Source of the DNA: Saccharopolyspora indica
GTDB taxonomy: Bacteria; Actinomycetota; Actinomycetes; Mycobacteriales; Pseudonocardiaceae
Direction: 5' to 3'
Assembly (NCBI RefSeq): GCF_027853965.1
Contig: NZ_JAQGLB010000005.1
Coordinates: 186,001 to 250,000, forward strand
Length of the DNA stretch: 64,000 nt
Part shown: piece after piece, positions 40,292-48,437 of the stretch
How the letters are laid out: every line of letters starts with the position of its first letter
Position numbering within the stretch: the stretch's first letter is position 1
Translations under genes and position numbers: made by a program
Notes under the pieces: generated by a model
Seen by the model: only the letters and a program-made list of their open reading frames with translations
Databases searched by the model: none
What the model was told of the DNA's origin: nothing

Positions 40292-40506
40292 CCCGCACCG
40301 TCGCCGTCCGCTTCGCCTTCGGCGTCGTCGGCGAGGCCCGCCGCGAGGTGCACCTGACGACCGCGCCGGGGACGGGGATCCCGGCGATCTGGCTGACCTT
40401 CTGCGGGGTGGAGATCCCGGCGCACCAGGCCGAGGTCTCCGAGCACCCGGCGGGCATGCCCTGCATCCGCTGCCTGGCAGGCGCCACCCGCACCATCACG
40501 CGCTGA
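40288..40506 (+). CDS. Second small Cys-containing protein (72 aa) of the pair
   Basis: GTG 40288 overlaps the stop of the preceding gene (GTGA). The product has an N-terminal strand-rich segment (RTVAVRFAFGVVG) and a C-terminal LTFCGVEIPAHQAEVSE followed by GMPCIRCLAG, so its CxxC plus an upstream Cys and His could form a zinc site like that of its partner. Function is unknown. A bidirectional terminator follows 0-33 bases after the stop. Confidence 0.7.
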   Translation: MTRTVAVRFAFGVVGEARREVHLTTAPGTGIPAIWLTFCGVEIPAHQAEVSEHPAGMPCIRCLAGATRTITR

Positions 40507-40539
40507 AGGGCGCCTCCGGGAGAACCGGAGACGCCCTTC
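40505..40539. terminator. Bidirectional terminator between small-protein pair and secreted protein
   Basis: GAAGGGCG-C-CTCCGG and CCGGAG-A-CGCCCTTC, 14 pairs with one mismatch and a 5-base loop, in the 44-bp gap between convergent stop codons. Confidence 0.8.
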
Positions 40540-40550
40540 GGGTCAGGTGC

Positions 40551-40886
40551 TCAGCGGGAGAAGAGCACCGAGCGGACCAGCACCCCGCTCGGCGCGGTCT
40601 CCCCGGGCGCCAGGGTGAAGAAGGTGTCGCTGGCGCAGTGGGAGTCCAGGAAGACGACGGCCGTCGCGTTCGTCCCGTTGTGCACCCGGTACGCCGGGCT
40701 GTCCACCGGCACGTCCAGCGTGTGGCAGTCGCGGCCGACCGGGTCGCTGATCGAGGTCTGGTACACCTGGCCCCGGTGCTGGACCGAGTAGGAGAACTCG
40801 CCGTAGGCGGCGAGCGCGGAACCCGGCAGGGCCAGCAGCATCCCAGCGGCACCGAGAGCAGCGGCGACAGTTGCGCGAAGACGCAT
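40551..40886 (-). CDS. Small secreted protein (111 aa), function unknown
   Basis: ATG 40886 is preceded by AAAGGA. The product begins with a classic signal peptide (MRLRATVAAALGAAGMLLALPGSALA, cleavage expected after ALA at residue 26), leaving a mature domain of about 85 residues, rich in beta structure, with two Cys (in RDCHTLD and SHCASD) that probably form a disulfide. No family is recognised. It lies 130 bp downstream of egtD on the same strand, with hairpins between, and so is probably not part of that operon. Confidence 0.75.
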   Translation of the reverse strand: MRLRATVAAALGAAGMLLALPGSALAAYGEFSYSVQHRGQVYQTSISDPVGRDCHTLDVPVDSPAYRVHNGTNATAVVFLDSHCASDTFFTLAPGETAPSGVLVRSVLFSR

Positions 40887-40962
40887 CGGAACGTCCTTTC
40901 CAGCAGGTAGTGCGGCAGTTGCGGGGCCGATCTTGCTCCGCGCCCCGAGCGCCGCCATTCCA

Positions 40963-41010
40963 GTCACCCACCGGTGGGGTGACCGCCTGCGAGATCCTCC
41001 GATCAGGCGG
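40963..41010 (-). terminator. Tandem hairpins after egtD
   Basis: CAGGCGG-N14-CCGCCTG (40983-41010) and GTCACCC-N7-GGGTGAC (40963-40983) lie 6 to 54 bases past the egtD stop. Together they are the probable end of the ergothioneine transcript. Confidence 0.6.
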
Positions 41011-41016
41011 TTCCGA

Positions 41017-41988
41017 TCAGCGCGCCACCGCCAGCGACAGGGCGAAGTCGCCCGCGTCGTCGAGCCACCAGTGCCGCAGGTCGAAACCGGCGGCGGTGAG
41101 CTCGTCGTGCACCCGCTCCCGCCGGAACTTCGCCGAGATCTCGGTGCGGATCTCCTCGCCCGCGGCGAGCTCGGCCGTCAGCGCCAGCTCGGCGAGCTCC
41201 ACCCGCATCGGCCGCGCGGCGCGCAACCGCATCTCGATCCACTCCTGCTCGGCGTTCCACAGCGCCACGTGCCCGAACTCCTCGACGGCGAAGTCGGCGC
41301 CGAGCTCGCGGTTGAGCACGCGCAGCACGTTGCGGTTGAACTCCGCGGTCACCCCGCTCGCGTCGTCGTAAGCGCGCACCAGCCGCTCGGGATCCTTGAC
41401 CAGGTCGGTGCCCAGCAGCAGCCATTCCCCCGGCCGCAGCGCGGCGCGCACCGAGGCGAAGAACCCGGCGCGTTCGGCGGGCAGCAGGTTGCCGATGGTG
41501 CCGCCGAGGAACGCCACCAGCCGGTCGGTGCCCGCGTCGAGCGCGGTGAGCCCGCTGGTGAAGTCGTCGACCACACCGCGCACCAGCAGCTCCGGGTAGT
41601 CCAGCGCGATGGCGTCCACCGCGGCGCGCAGTGCCGAACCGGAGACGTCCAGCGGCACGAAGCGGTGCAGCGTCCCGTGCTTGCGCAGCGCGTCGAGCAG
41701 CAGCCGGGTCTTCTCCGACGATCCCGAACCGAGCTCCACCAGCGTGGCCGCCCCGGTGATCTCGGCGATGTCCATCGCGGTGCGCTGCAGGATCTGCTGC
41801 TCGGCCCTGGTCTGGTAGTACTCCGGCAAGGTGGTGATCCGCTCGAACAGCTCGCTGCCCGCGGCGTCGTAGAACCACTTGGGCGACAACCACTTCGGCT
41901 GCTCGGTCAGTCCTTCCCGCACGTCGGCGCGCAGCTCGCGGGCCGCGTCCTCGGCGGTGAATCGGACGATCAGCTCCGGTTCGCTCAT
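41017..41988 (-). CDS. egtD: L-histidine N-alpha-methyltransferase
   Basis: 323 residues of the EgtD (Methyltransf_33) family: WLSPKWFYDAAGSELFERITTLPEYYQTRAE, the SAM-binding LVELGSGSSEKTRLLLDAL, and FLGGTIGNLLPAERAGF. It trimethylates histidine to hercynine, the first step of ergothioneine synthesis. Its ATG overlaps the egtC stop (ATGA). It is the last gene of egtABCD. Assignment is certain from sequence and operon. Confidence 0.95.
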   Translation of the reverse strand: MSEPELIVRFTAEDAARELRADVREGLTEQPKWLSPKWFYDAAGSELFERITTLPEYYQTRAEQQILQRTAMDIAEITGAATLVELGSGSSEKTRLLLDALRKHGTLHRFVPLDVSGSALRAAVDAIALDYPELLVRGVVDDFTSGLTALDAGTDRLVAFLGGTIGNLLPAERAGFFASVRAALRPGEWLLLGTDLVKDPERLVRAYDDASGVTAEFNRNVLRVLNRELGADFAVEEFGHVALWNAEQEWIEMRLRAARPMRVELAELALTAELAAGEEIRTEISAKFRRERVHDELTAAGFDLRHWWLDDAGDFALSLAVAR

Positions 41989-42740
41989 CTCTCCCCCATC
42001 TCCTCCAGCGGCCGCAGCTCGACGTCGTCGACGGTGGCCACGACCAGGCTCCGGTCGGGAACTTCACGCCATCCGGCGCGCGCGCCGAACGGTTCGGACG
42101 CGACGGTCACCGCGCCGCGGGCCTGTCGCACCCACAGCGAATGCGTCCAGGTGGTGGCCACCAGCCGGGCGCCGTCGCTGAAGAGCAGGTTCAGCCGCGA
42201 ATCCGGGGCGACCGCGACGACCTCGCCCACCAGCTCCGGCACCGCCACCTCCGGATCGGCCCCGTCGAGCACCCGCTGCCGCAGCACCGCCCACAGCAGC
42301 GCCGAGTCGGTGGCGGCCTCCAGCGTCAGCAGGTCGACCACGTCCAGCCGCGCGGCGAGCTTGGCCACCGAGTCCGGCCAGCCGGTGACCCGGCCGTTGT
42401 GGCTGAACAGCCAGGTGCCGTCGGTGAACGGCGCGCAGGCCCCGGGCACCACCGGCATCCCGACGGTGGCCGAGCGCACCGCGGCGACCACCGCGCCGCT
42501 GCGCACCTCGCGGGCGGTCTCCCGGAAGGACTGGTCGGTCCACATCGGAACCGCAGCCCGGTAGCGGGCCGTGGAACCGTCCGCGCGGTACCAGCCGGCG
42601 CCGAAGCCGTCGGCGTTGATGGTGCCGCCGCCGCGCATGTCGGCGGGCGCCCAGGTCTGCTCCAGCAGCGAGTGCTCGGGCTCCAGCAGCAGGTCGGCCA
42701 GCGAGACCGCGGGCCCCAGGTATCCAACGTGTCGGCACAT
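41985..42740 (-). CDS. egtC: Ergothioneine gamma-glutamyl hydrolase (class II amidotransferase fold)
   Basis: 251 residues. The N-terminal nucleophile is C2 (MCRHVGYLG), and the Ntn-hydrolase features GGGTINADGFGAGWY and FSHNGRVTGW follow. It removes glutamate from gamma-glutamyl-hercynylcysteine sulfoxide. The gene starts 3 bp after egtB ends, with GAGGAG inside the egtB tail as its ribosome site. Confidence 0.94.
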   Translation of the reverse strand: MCRHVGYLGPAVSLADLLLEPEHSLLEQTWAPADMRGGGTINADGFGAGWYRADGSTARYRAAVPMWTDQSFRETAREVRSGAVVAAVRSATVGMPVVPGACAPFTDGTWLFSHNGRVTGWPDSVAKLAARLDVVDLLTLEAATDSALLWAVLRQRVLDGADPEVAVPELVGEVVAVAPDSRLNLLFSDGARLVATTWTHSLWVRQARGAVTVASEPFGARAGWREVPDRSLVVATVDDVELRPLEEMGER

Positions 42741-42743
42741 GGC

Positions 42744-44069
42744 TCAGCCGCGCTCCTCCGCCCGCGGGGTGCGGGCGCAGCGGAATCCGGCGAAGATCTG
42801 CCTGCGGATCGGGTAGTCCCAGTTGCGGAAGGTGCCGCGGCAGGCCGACCGGTCGGTGCCGAACGAGCCGCCGCGCAGCACCTTGTAGCCCGGTCCGAAG
42901 AAGACCTCGGAGTACTCGCGGTACGGGAACGCCGAGAATCCCGGGTAGGGCAGGAAGTCGGTGGCCGTCCACTCCCACACGTCACCGATCAGCTGCCGCG
43001 CGCCGCAGGGCGCGGCCCCGGCCGCGTAGGCCCCGGCGGGCGCCGGCTGCAGGTGCCGCTGGCCGAGGTTGGCGTGCTCCGGGCGCGGATCGTCGTCGCC
43101 CCACGGGTAGCGGCGCGACCGGCCGCTGCGCGGGTCGAAGCGGGCCGCCTTCTCCCACTCCTGCTCGGTCGGCAGCCGCTTTCCCGCCCACGCGGCGTAG
43201 GCCTCGGCTTCGTAGAAGCTGACGTGCACCACCGGTTCGGCTTCCGGCACGGGTTCGAGGTGGCCGAACCGGCGGCGCAGCCAGCGGTCCCCGTCGAGCT
43301 GCCAGAACCGGGGCGCCCGCAGCTCGGCGCTCTGCCGGTGCGCCCAGCCCGCCTCGCTCCACCAGCGCGGGTCGTCGTAGCCGCCCGCGTCGATGAAGGC
43401 CAGGTACCGGCCGTTGGTGACCGGCGTGCTGTCCAGGTAGAAGTCGTCCACGTGCACCTGGTGCGCCGGTCGTTCGTTGTCCAGCGCCCAGGGTTCGGTG
43501 GAGGTGCCCATGGTGAAGGGCCCGCCGGGCACGAACACCTCGGGCGGCAGCACGTCCACATCGGACGGCGTCGGCTCGGCGGTCAGCGCGGGCGGCCCGC
43601 TGCGCAGCTGGTGGGTGGCCAGCATCGTCTCGTCGTGCTGCTGCTCGTGCTGCACGATCATGCCGAAGGCGAAGGCCTGGTCGACCAGCCGCCTGCCCTC
43701 CAGCGGGGTGCGCGCCAGCAGGTCGAAGACCTTCTCCCGCACCGTGCCGACGTAGTCGCGAGCCTCGGCGGGACCCAGCAGCGGCAGCTGCGGCCGGTCG
43801 GCGCGCGCGTGCTGGAAGGCGTCGTAGAGGTCGTCGATGTCGGGCCGGATCGCTTCCGCGCCGCCCACGTCGCGGACCAGCCACAACTCCTCCTGGCTGC
43901 CCACGTGCGCCAGGTCCCACACCAGCGGGGACATCAGCGGTGAGTGCTGCCGGACGAGGTCGTCGTCGTCGACCGAGTCGGTCAGCCCGGCACTGCGCTG
44001 CCGGGTGCGCGCCAGCTCGGCCGCCACGTGCGCGCGCAGGTCGTCGTCGCTCAGCTCTTGCAGGTTCAC
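42744..44069 (-). CDS. egtB: Hercynine oxygenase (sulfoxide synthase)
   Basis: 441 residues: an N-terminal DinB-like domain carrying the non-heme iron ligands (H55 in WDLAHVG, H141 and H145 in HEQQHDET) and a C-terminal FGE-sulfatase domain (VFVPGGPFTMGTS, WEWTATDF, VLRGGSFGTD, GFRC). It couples hercynine with gamma-glutamylcysteine using O2. I place the start at GTG 44069, with GGAGG five bases upstream and homologous NLQELSDDDL following, rather than at the upstream GTG 44099, which lacks a ribosome site. Confidence 0.93.
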   Translation of the reverse strand: MNLQELSDDDLRAHVAAELARTRQRSAGLTDSVDDDDLVRQHSPLMSPLVWDLAHVGSQEELWLVRDVGGAEAIRPDIDDLYDAFQHARADRPQLPLLGPAEARDYVGTVREKVFDLLARTPLEGRRLVDQAFAFGMIVQHEQQHDETMLATHQLRSGPPALTAEPTPSDVDVLPPEVFVPGGPFTMGTSTEPWALDNERPAHQVHVDDFYLDSTPVTNGRYLAFIDAGGYDDPRWWSEAGWAHRQSAELRAPRFWQLDGDRWLRRRFGHLEPVPEAEPVVHVSFYEAEAYAAWAGKRLPTEQEWEKAARFDPRSGRSRRYPWGDDDPRPEHANLGQRHLQPAPAGAYAAGAAPCGARQLIGDVWEWTATDFLPYPGFSAFPYREYSEVFFGPGYKVLRGGSFGTDRSACRGTFRNWDYPIRRQIFAGFRCARTPRAEERG

Positions 44070-44088
44070 CGGTACCTCCGGGAGAAGA

Positions 44089-45321
44089 TCAGCGATCACC
44101 GGCCGCGGCGATCCGCCGCGCCACGAAGTCGGCCAGTCGCCCGGACAGCCCCGCCGGGACGTCCGGTCCGTCGAGCAGTCGGCAGGCCAGCGCGAAGACG
44201 CCCTCGGCGACCTGCGCCAGGGTCCGGTCGCGCAGGCCGTGCCGCGCCGCGTGCACCCAGCGGCCGATGGCCGGGGACGTCAGCGCCAGCACCTCGTCCA
44301 CTGTGGATTCCTCGCGGAACAGGGCGATCAGGGCCGCCGCCGGGAGCATCCAGCCCTCGCCGGGCTGCGCGTCCAGGTAGCGGACCTCCAGGTAGCCGCG
44401 CGGCCGGACCGGCGGGAACACCGTGCTCAGGTGGTAGTCGAGGTCGTCGTGGGTGGGCGGGTTCGGCAGCGCGCCGTGGATCCACTCCGCGAAGCTGATC
44501 CCGCTGGGCGCGGTCCAGTCGTCGCCGTCGCGCCGCAGGCAGACCACCGAGGTGTCCAGCACCCGCCTGGCCCAGCTGCCCGCCGGGTCGTCGGAGATCG
44601 AACCGGGGCGGGTGCGCGGCGGGTCGGTGCGCAGCAGCGCGCGGGTGCGGGTGGACACCCAGCCGGTCTCCTCCCCGAACAGCCGCGGCGAGTTGGCGAA
44701 GGTCGCCATCATCACCGGTCCGAGCGCGTGCAGCGCGCTCCAGCGCGGGGCGATCCGGTGCGGCTCGCCCGCGTCCAGGCAGACCTGGACCCCGGCGGTG
44801 CTGCACATCATCAACCGGCCGTCCAGGCCGATGCGGTCGAAGGCGGTCTCCATCGCCGCGTAGCGCGGCACCCGCAGGATGCGCCGGGGATGCCGCCACG
44901 GGTCGGTGCCCTGCTCGCCGAGCACCAGGCCTTCGCGGGCCAGCCGGCGCGCGACGTGCGCGGCATCGGCGGCGACCACGGTGAACAGCGAGCGCATGGA
45001 GGTGGCGGGACGGCTGGAGACCTCGACCTGGCCGCCGGGTTCGACGGTGAGCACCGACCCGTTCGGCAACGGCCGGTGCGGGCTGTCCGGGACCAGGGAG
45101 CGGGGCGCGTGCGCGCCGAGCGCGGCGACGAGCGTCGCGGTGTCGAGCGGTCTTGCTGGGTCGTCCTGGTGGTGCACGGTCCATTCGAGTTCGATGCCCA
45201 TCAGCCGCGGAGGGCCGTGCTTGAAGCACACCGACGCCACGTACGCCTCGGCCTCCGCGCGGGTTCGCACCCGGGAGGTCGGGAAGTCATCGGCTGCAGG
45301 ATCGGTCGACACCGGGAACAT
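44089..45321 (-). CDS. egtA: Glutamate-cysteine ligase of ergothioneine synthesis
   Basis: 410 residues of the actinobacterial GCS2-like ligase: MGIELEWTVHHQ near residue 40, GQVEVSSRPATSM, MMCSTAGVQVCLDAG, MATFANSPRLFG and RGYLEVRYLDAQP. It supplies gamma-glutamylcysteine for EgtB. It is the first gene of egtABCD. ATG 45321 is taken as start; GTG 45327 is possible. egtE is absent, as is usual for this operon. The promoter region is shared with a divergent TetR-type regulator. Confidence 0.92.
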   Translation of the reverse strand: MFPVSTDPAADDFPTSRVRTRAEAEAYVASVCFKHGPPRLMGIELEWTVHHQDDPARPLDTATLVAALGAHAPRSLVPDSPHRPLPNGSVLTVEPGGQVEVSSRPATSMRSLFTVVAADAAHVARRLAREGLVLGEQGTDPWRHPRRILRVPRYAAMETAFDRIGLDGRLMMCSTAGVQVCLDAGEPHRIAPRWSALHALGPVMMATFANSPRLFGEETGWVSTRTRALLRTDPPRTRPGSISDDPAGSWARRVLDTSVVCLRRDGDDWTAPSGISFAEWIHGALPNPPTHDDLDYHLSTVFPPVRPRGYLEVRYLDAQPGEGWMLPAAALIALFREESTVDEVLALTSPAIGRWVHAARHGLRDRTLAQVAEGVFALACRLLDGPDVPAGLSGRLADFVARRIAAAGDR

Positions 45322-45482
45322 GATCACCGCCCGTGATTGGCCGGTTACCGACGCTACCGCGCACCCCCGGTGGTCGCGACCCTTGTTCTCGATCTCGCCA
45401 GCTGCTAAGGGGTTTCGGGATCTTCCGGGGGCGACCACCTGATCGGACGCCGGTCGGAGCAGGCGGGACGTGGCCAGCAAGA

Positions 45483-45492
45483 CGTACGTACG
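45483..45492. promoter_or_regulatory. Candidate TetR operator between egtA and the AcnR-like gene
   Basis: CGTACGTACG, a perfect 10-bp palindrome, 39 bases before the regulator start in the 209-bp divergent gap. It contains GTAC half-site cores like those described for AcnR. Binding is inferred. Confidence 0.5.
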
Positions 45493-45530
45493 GATTGCAA
45501 TTCCCGGGGGCGGCCTGGGACGATCAGCAT

Positions 45531-46121
45531 ATGCCTCGGGTCAGCCAAGACCACCTCGACGCCCGGCGCCGTCAGATCCTCGACGGCTCCCGGTCGTGCT
45601 TCGCGCGCTTCGGTTACGAAGGTGCCACAGTGCGCCGCCTGGAGGAAGCGACCGGGCTGTCCCGCGGCGCGATCTTCCACCACTTCAAGGACAAGGAGTC
45701 GCTGTTCCTCGCCCTCGCCGAGGACGACGCGACCCGGATGGCCGACGTGGTCGCCGAGCAGGGCCTGGTGCAGGTGATGCGCAACCTGCTCGACGCCACC
45801 AGCGAGGCCTCGCCCGCCCTGGGCGCGGACTGGCTGGGCACCCGGCTGGAGGTGTCCCGCAGGCTGCGCACCGACCAGGAGTTCCGCGAGCGGTGGGCGC
45901 AGCGCTCCGAGCAGCTGACCGCCGCCACCCGGGCGCGCCTGCTGTGGCAGAAGGAAGCGGGCAACCTCCGCGACGACGTCGACGTCGACGTGCTGACCGC
46001 CTACCTGGAGCTGGCGCTGGAGGGCCTGCTCTCGCACCTGGCGATGGGCCTGCCCGCACAGCACCTGCGCCCCGTCCTGGACCTGGTGGAGGAAAGCGTC
46101 CGCCGCCACCGCACCCGCTGA
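45531..46121 (+). CDS. TetR-family regulator closely resembling AcnR
   Basis: 196 residues. The N-terminal helix-turn-helix region FGYEGATVRRLEEATGLSRGAIFHHFKDKESLFLALAEDDA is nearly the AcnR signature (repressor of the aconitase gene in corynebacteria and mycobacteria), and the C-terminal LDLVEESVRR also fits. Aconitase is not in the window, so this is either a relocated AcnR or a paralogue with another target. It is divergent from egtABCD and followed 125 bp later by a FUSC exporter in the same direction. ATG 45531 has only a weak GGGA upstream. Confidence 0.85.
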   Translation: MPRVSQDHLDARRRQILDGSRSCFARFGYEGATVRRLEEATGLSRGAIFHHFKDKESLFLALAEDDATRMADVVAEQGLVQVMRNLLDATSEASPALGADWLGTRLEVSRRLRTDQEFRERWAQRSEQLTAATRARLLWQKEAGNLRDDVDVDVLTAYLELALEGLLSHLAMGLPAQHLRPVLDLVEESVRRHRTR

Positions 46122-46246
46122 CCTCTGCGGCGAACTCACCCCGGGTGGCGGGGCCGGTGGCGAAAGAGGAGCGAACGCCCCACCGAGCGGTCGTTCGGCG
46201 TAATCTCGCACCACCTGTCGGGCGAGCGCGAAGGAGCCGCTGCGCA

Positions 46247-48322
46247 ATGTGGAGCGAGTGGTGGAATCGCTTCCTCGCCTCGGATCCGGCCATGCGCAGG
46301 CTGCGCACCGCCACGCGGGTGGTGCTCGCCGTCGCGCTCACCATCGTCGTCGTGCTCCCGGTGCTGGCCTGGTGGGGCCAGCCGCTGCCGCTGGCGATGA
46401 TCGGCGCCGTGGTGGCGATCAACTCCTCGCTCGGCGTCAACGACCCGGACCCGCGCCAGCAGCGGATCACCACCCTGCTGATGCCGCTGCCGGTGACGGC
46501 CGCGCTGCTGCTGGCGATGCTCACCGCGTCCTGGCCGCTGGTGAACACCCTGGTGTTCCTGGTCGTGATCTTCACAGCGGTCTACGTCCGCCGCTTCGGC
46601 CCGCGCTACTTCCCGCTGGGGATGGTCGCGTTCATGGGCTACTTCTTCGCGATGTTCCTGCGCCCGCAGCTCGCGCAGCTGCCCGCCCTGTTCGCGACGG
46701 CGGTCACCGGGGCCCTGGCCGCGTTCGCGCTGCGGTTCCTGGTGCTGCGCGACGAGCCCGAAGGCGTGCTCGAACGCGGCCGCCGGACGCTGCTGGCGCA
46801 GGTGCACGGCCTGCTGCACGCGGTGCGCGACGTCGCCGAGCACCCCGGCTCGGCGGCCCGGCGGCGCGAGCTGAACAACCGGTCGGTCCGGCTCAACGAG
46901 ACCGCGCTGATGCTGGAGGGCGCCGTCGGTCAGCTCGACTCGCTCGACGAGGCCGGCCGGGACCGCCTGCGCCAGCGCATCCTCGACGTCGAACTCGCCG
47001 CCGAGAACCTGCTCACGCCGCTGCTGCGGCTGGTCGACCACCCCAGCGGCGGCGACACCGTCCCGCATGCCGTCGGCGCGCTGCTGGCCGTGCTGCGCAC
47101 CGATCCGCGCGAGCTGCGGGAGGCCACCCGGCTGGTCGCCGAGCGCATCGAGCAGGAGGGATCCGTGGCGGTCGCGATGGCGGTGCGGCGGCTGGGCACC
47201 TGCCTGGCCGAACTCGCCACCGCGACCGAGGAGTTCGACGACCGCGCCGAGGGCGAACCGGCCGCCACCACCGAGCCCGAAGCCGCGGAACCGGGCGAAA
47301 CCGGCCTGCAGCGCCCGGAAGTGCGGATGGCCGTCCAGGTGACCTGCGCGACCGCGCTGGCGATCATGCTCGGCCAGCTGGTCTCGCCGAACCGCTGGTA
47401 CTGGGCGGTGATCACCGCGTTCGTGGTGTTCATCAGCACCAACAGCCGCGGTGAGCTGCTGGTGCGGGCGTGGCAGCGCACCGCGGGCACGGTGCTCGGC
47501 GTGCTGGCGGGCATCCTGGTCGCCGCGCAGATCTCCGGGAACCTGGCCGCCGAGATCACCATGATCCTGATCTGCGTGTTCCTCGGCTTCTACTTCGCCG
47601 GGTTCTCCTACGCGGTGATGACCTTCTTCATCACCGCGCTGCTCGGCGCGCTCTACGGCATGCTCGGCACCTTCGACGCCAGCGTGCTGGAGACCCGGCT
47701 GTGGGAGACCGCGGTCGGGGCGCTCGCCGGGGTGCTGGCCGCGGTGTTCGTGCTGCCCACCCGCACCCGCTCGCTGGTGCGCGACAACACCGAGGACTTC
47801 CTGCTGGCGCTGCGGGACTTCCTGCGCGGCACCGGCACCGAGCTCAGCGAGCGCGGTGAGGTGACCGGCCTGCAGGAGTCGATGCGCGAGCTCGACGACG
47901 GCCTGCAACGGGTGGTCCGCAGCGCCCGGCCGCTGACCTCCTACCGGCTGCGGTCCCGCCGCAGCCAGGTGCAGCGCAGCGTGACGATGCTCAGCGGCTG
48001 CGCCTACTACGTGCGCAACCTCGCGGTGGCGCTGTCGGCGACGGCCGACATGGTCGACGAGGACACCCGCAACCGGCTCTCCGAGCTGCTGTGGGCGCTG
48101 GCCGACGCGGTGGAGGCGTTGACCGGCGAAGCGCAGGTCGGCTTCGACGCCGCGATGGACTCCGCGCACCGCACGGCCGACTCGCTGCACGACATCGCCG
48201 AATCGCTGACCGACGGCCCGACCTCGCTGCACCGCACGATCCGCTGGCTGGACCGCACCACCCAGATCGTCGAAGACCTGGCCCGCGAACTCGGCACCGC
48301 GGCGCAGCAGCACACCGGTTGA
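46247..48322 (+). CDS. FUSC-family (YccS/aromatic-acid exporter-like) membrane protein
   Basis: 691 residues in the duplicated FUSC layout: an N-terminal membrane block of about five or six spans (residues 17-165), a long cytoplasmic helical region (about 170-360), a second membrane block (about 365-500, with SPNRWYWAVITAFVVFISTNSRGELLVRAWQRTAGTVLGVLAG) and a cytoplasmic C-terminus. The conserved NRWYWA.IT motif defines the family. Such proteins export aromatic acids or similar anions. ATG 46247 follows AAGGAG. Linkage to the TetR gene hints at repression by it. Confidence 0.85.
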   Translation: MWSEWWNRFLASDPAMRRLRTATRVVLAVALTIVVVLPVLAWWGQPLPLAMIGAVVAINSSLGVNDPDPRQQRITTLLMPLPVTAALLLAMLTASWPLVNTLVFLVVIFTAVYVRRFGPRYFPLGMVAFMGYFFAMFLRPQLAQLPALFATAVTGALAAFALRFLVLRDEPEGVLERGRRTLLAQVHGLLHAVRDVAEHPGSAARRRELNNRSVRLNETALMLEGAVGQLDSLDEAGRDRLRQRILDVELAAENLLTPLLRLVDHPSGGDTVPHAVGALLAVLRTDPRELREATRLVAERIEQEGSVAVAMAVRRLGTCLAELATATEEFDDRAEGEPAATTEPEAAEPGETGLQRPEVRMAVQVTCATALAIMLGQLVSPNRWYWAVITAFVVFISTNSRGELLVRAWQRTAGTVLGVLAGILVAAQISGNLAAEITMILICVFLGFYFAGFSYAVMTFFITALLGALYGMLGTFDASVLETRLWETAVGALAGVLAAVFVLPTRTRSLVRDNTEDFLLALRDFLRGTGTELSERGEVTGLQESMRELDDGLQRVVRSARPLTSYRLRSRRSQVQRSVTMLSGCAYYVRNLAVALSATADMVDEDTRNRLSELLWALADAVEALTGEAQVGFDAAMDSAHRTADSLHDIAESLTDGPTSLHRTIRWLDRTTQIVEDLARELGTAAQQHTG

Positions 48323-48437
48323 GGCCAGAGTCCGCCGATTGGACCGCGACACACCGCCGTTCGCCGAATAGCTTCACCGACGAACCCGGTGCTCGCGACC
48401 ATCTCGTGGCACCCAGACCGCTCCGAAGGTGGTGCCC

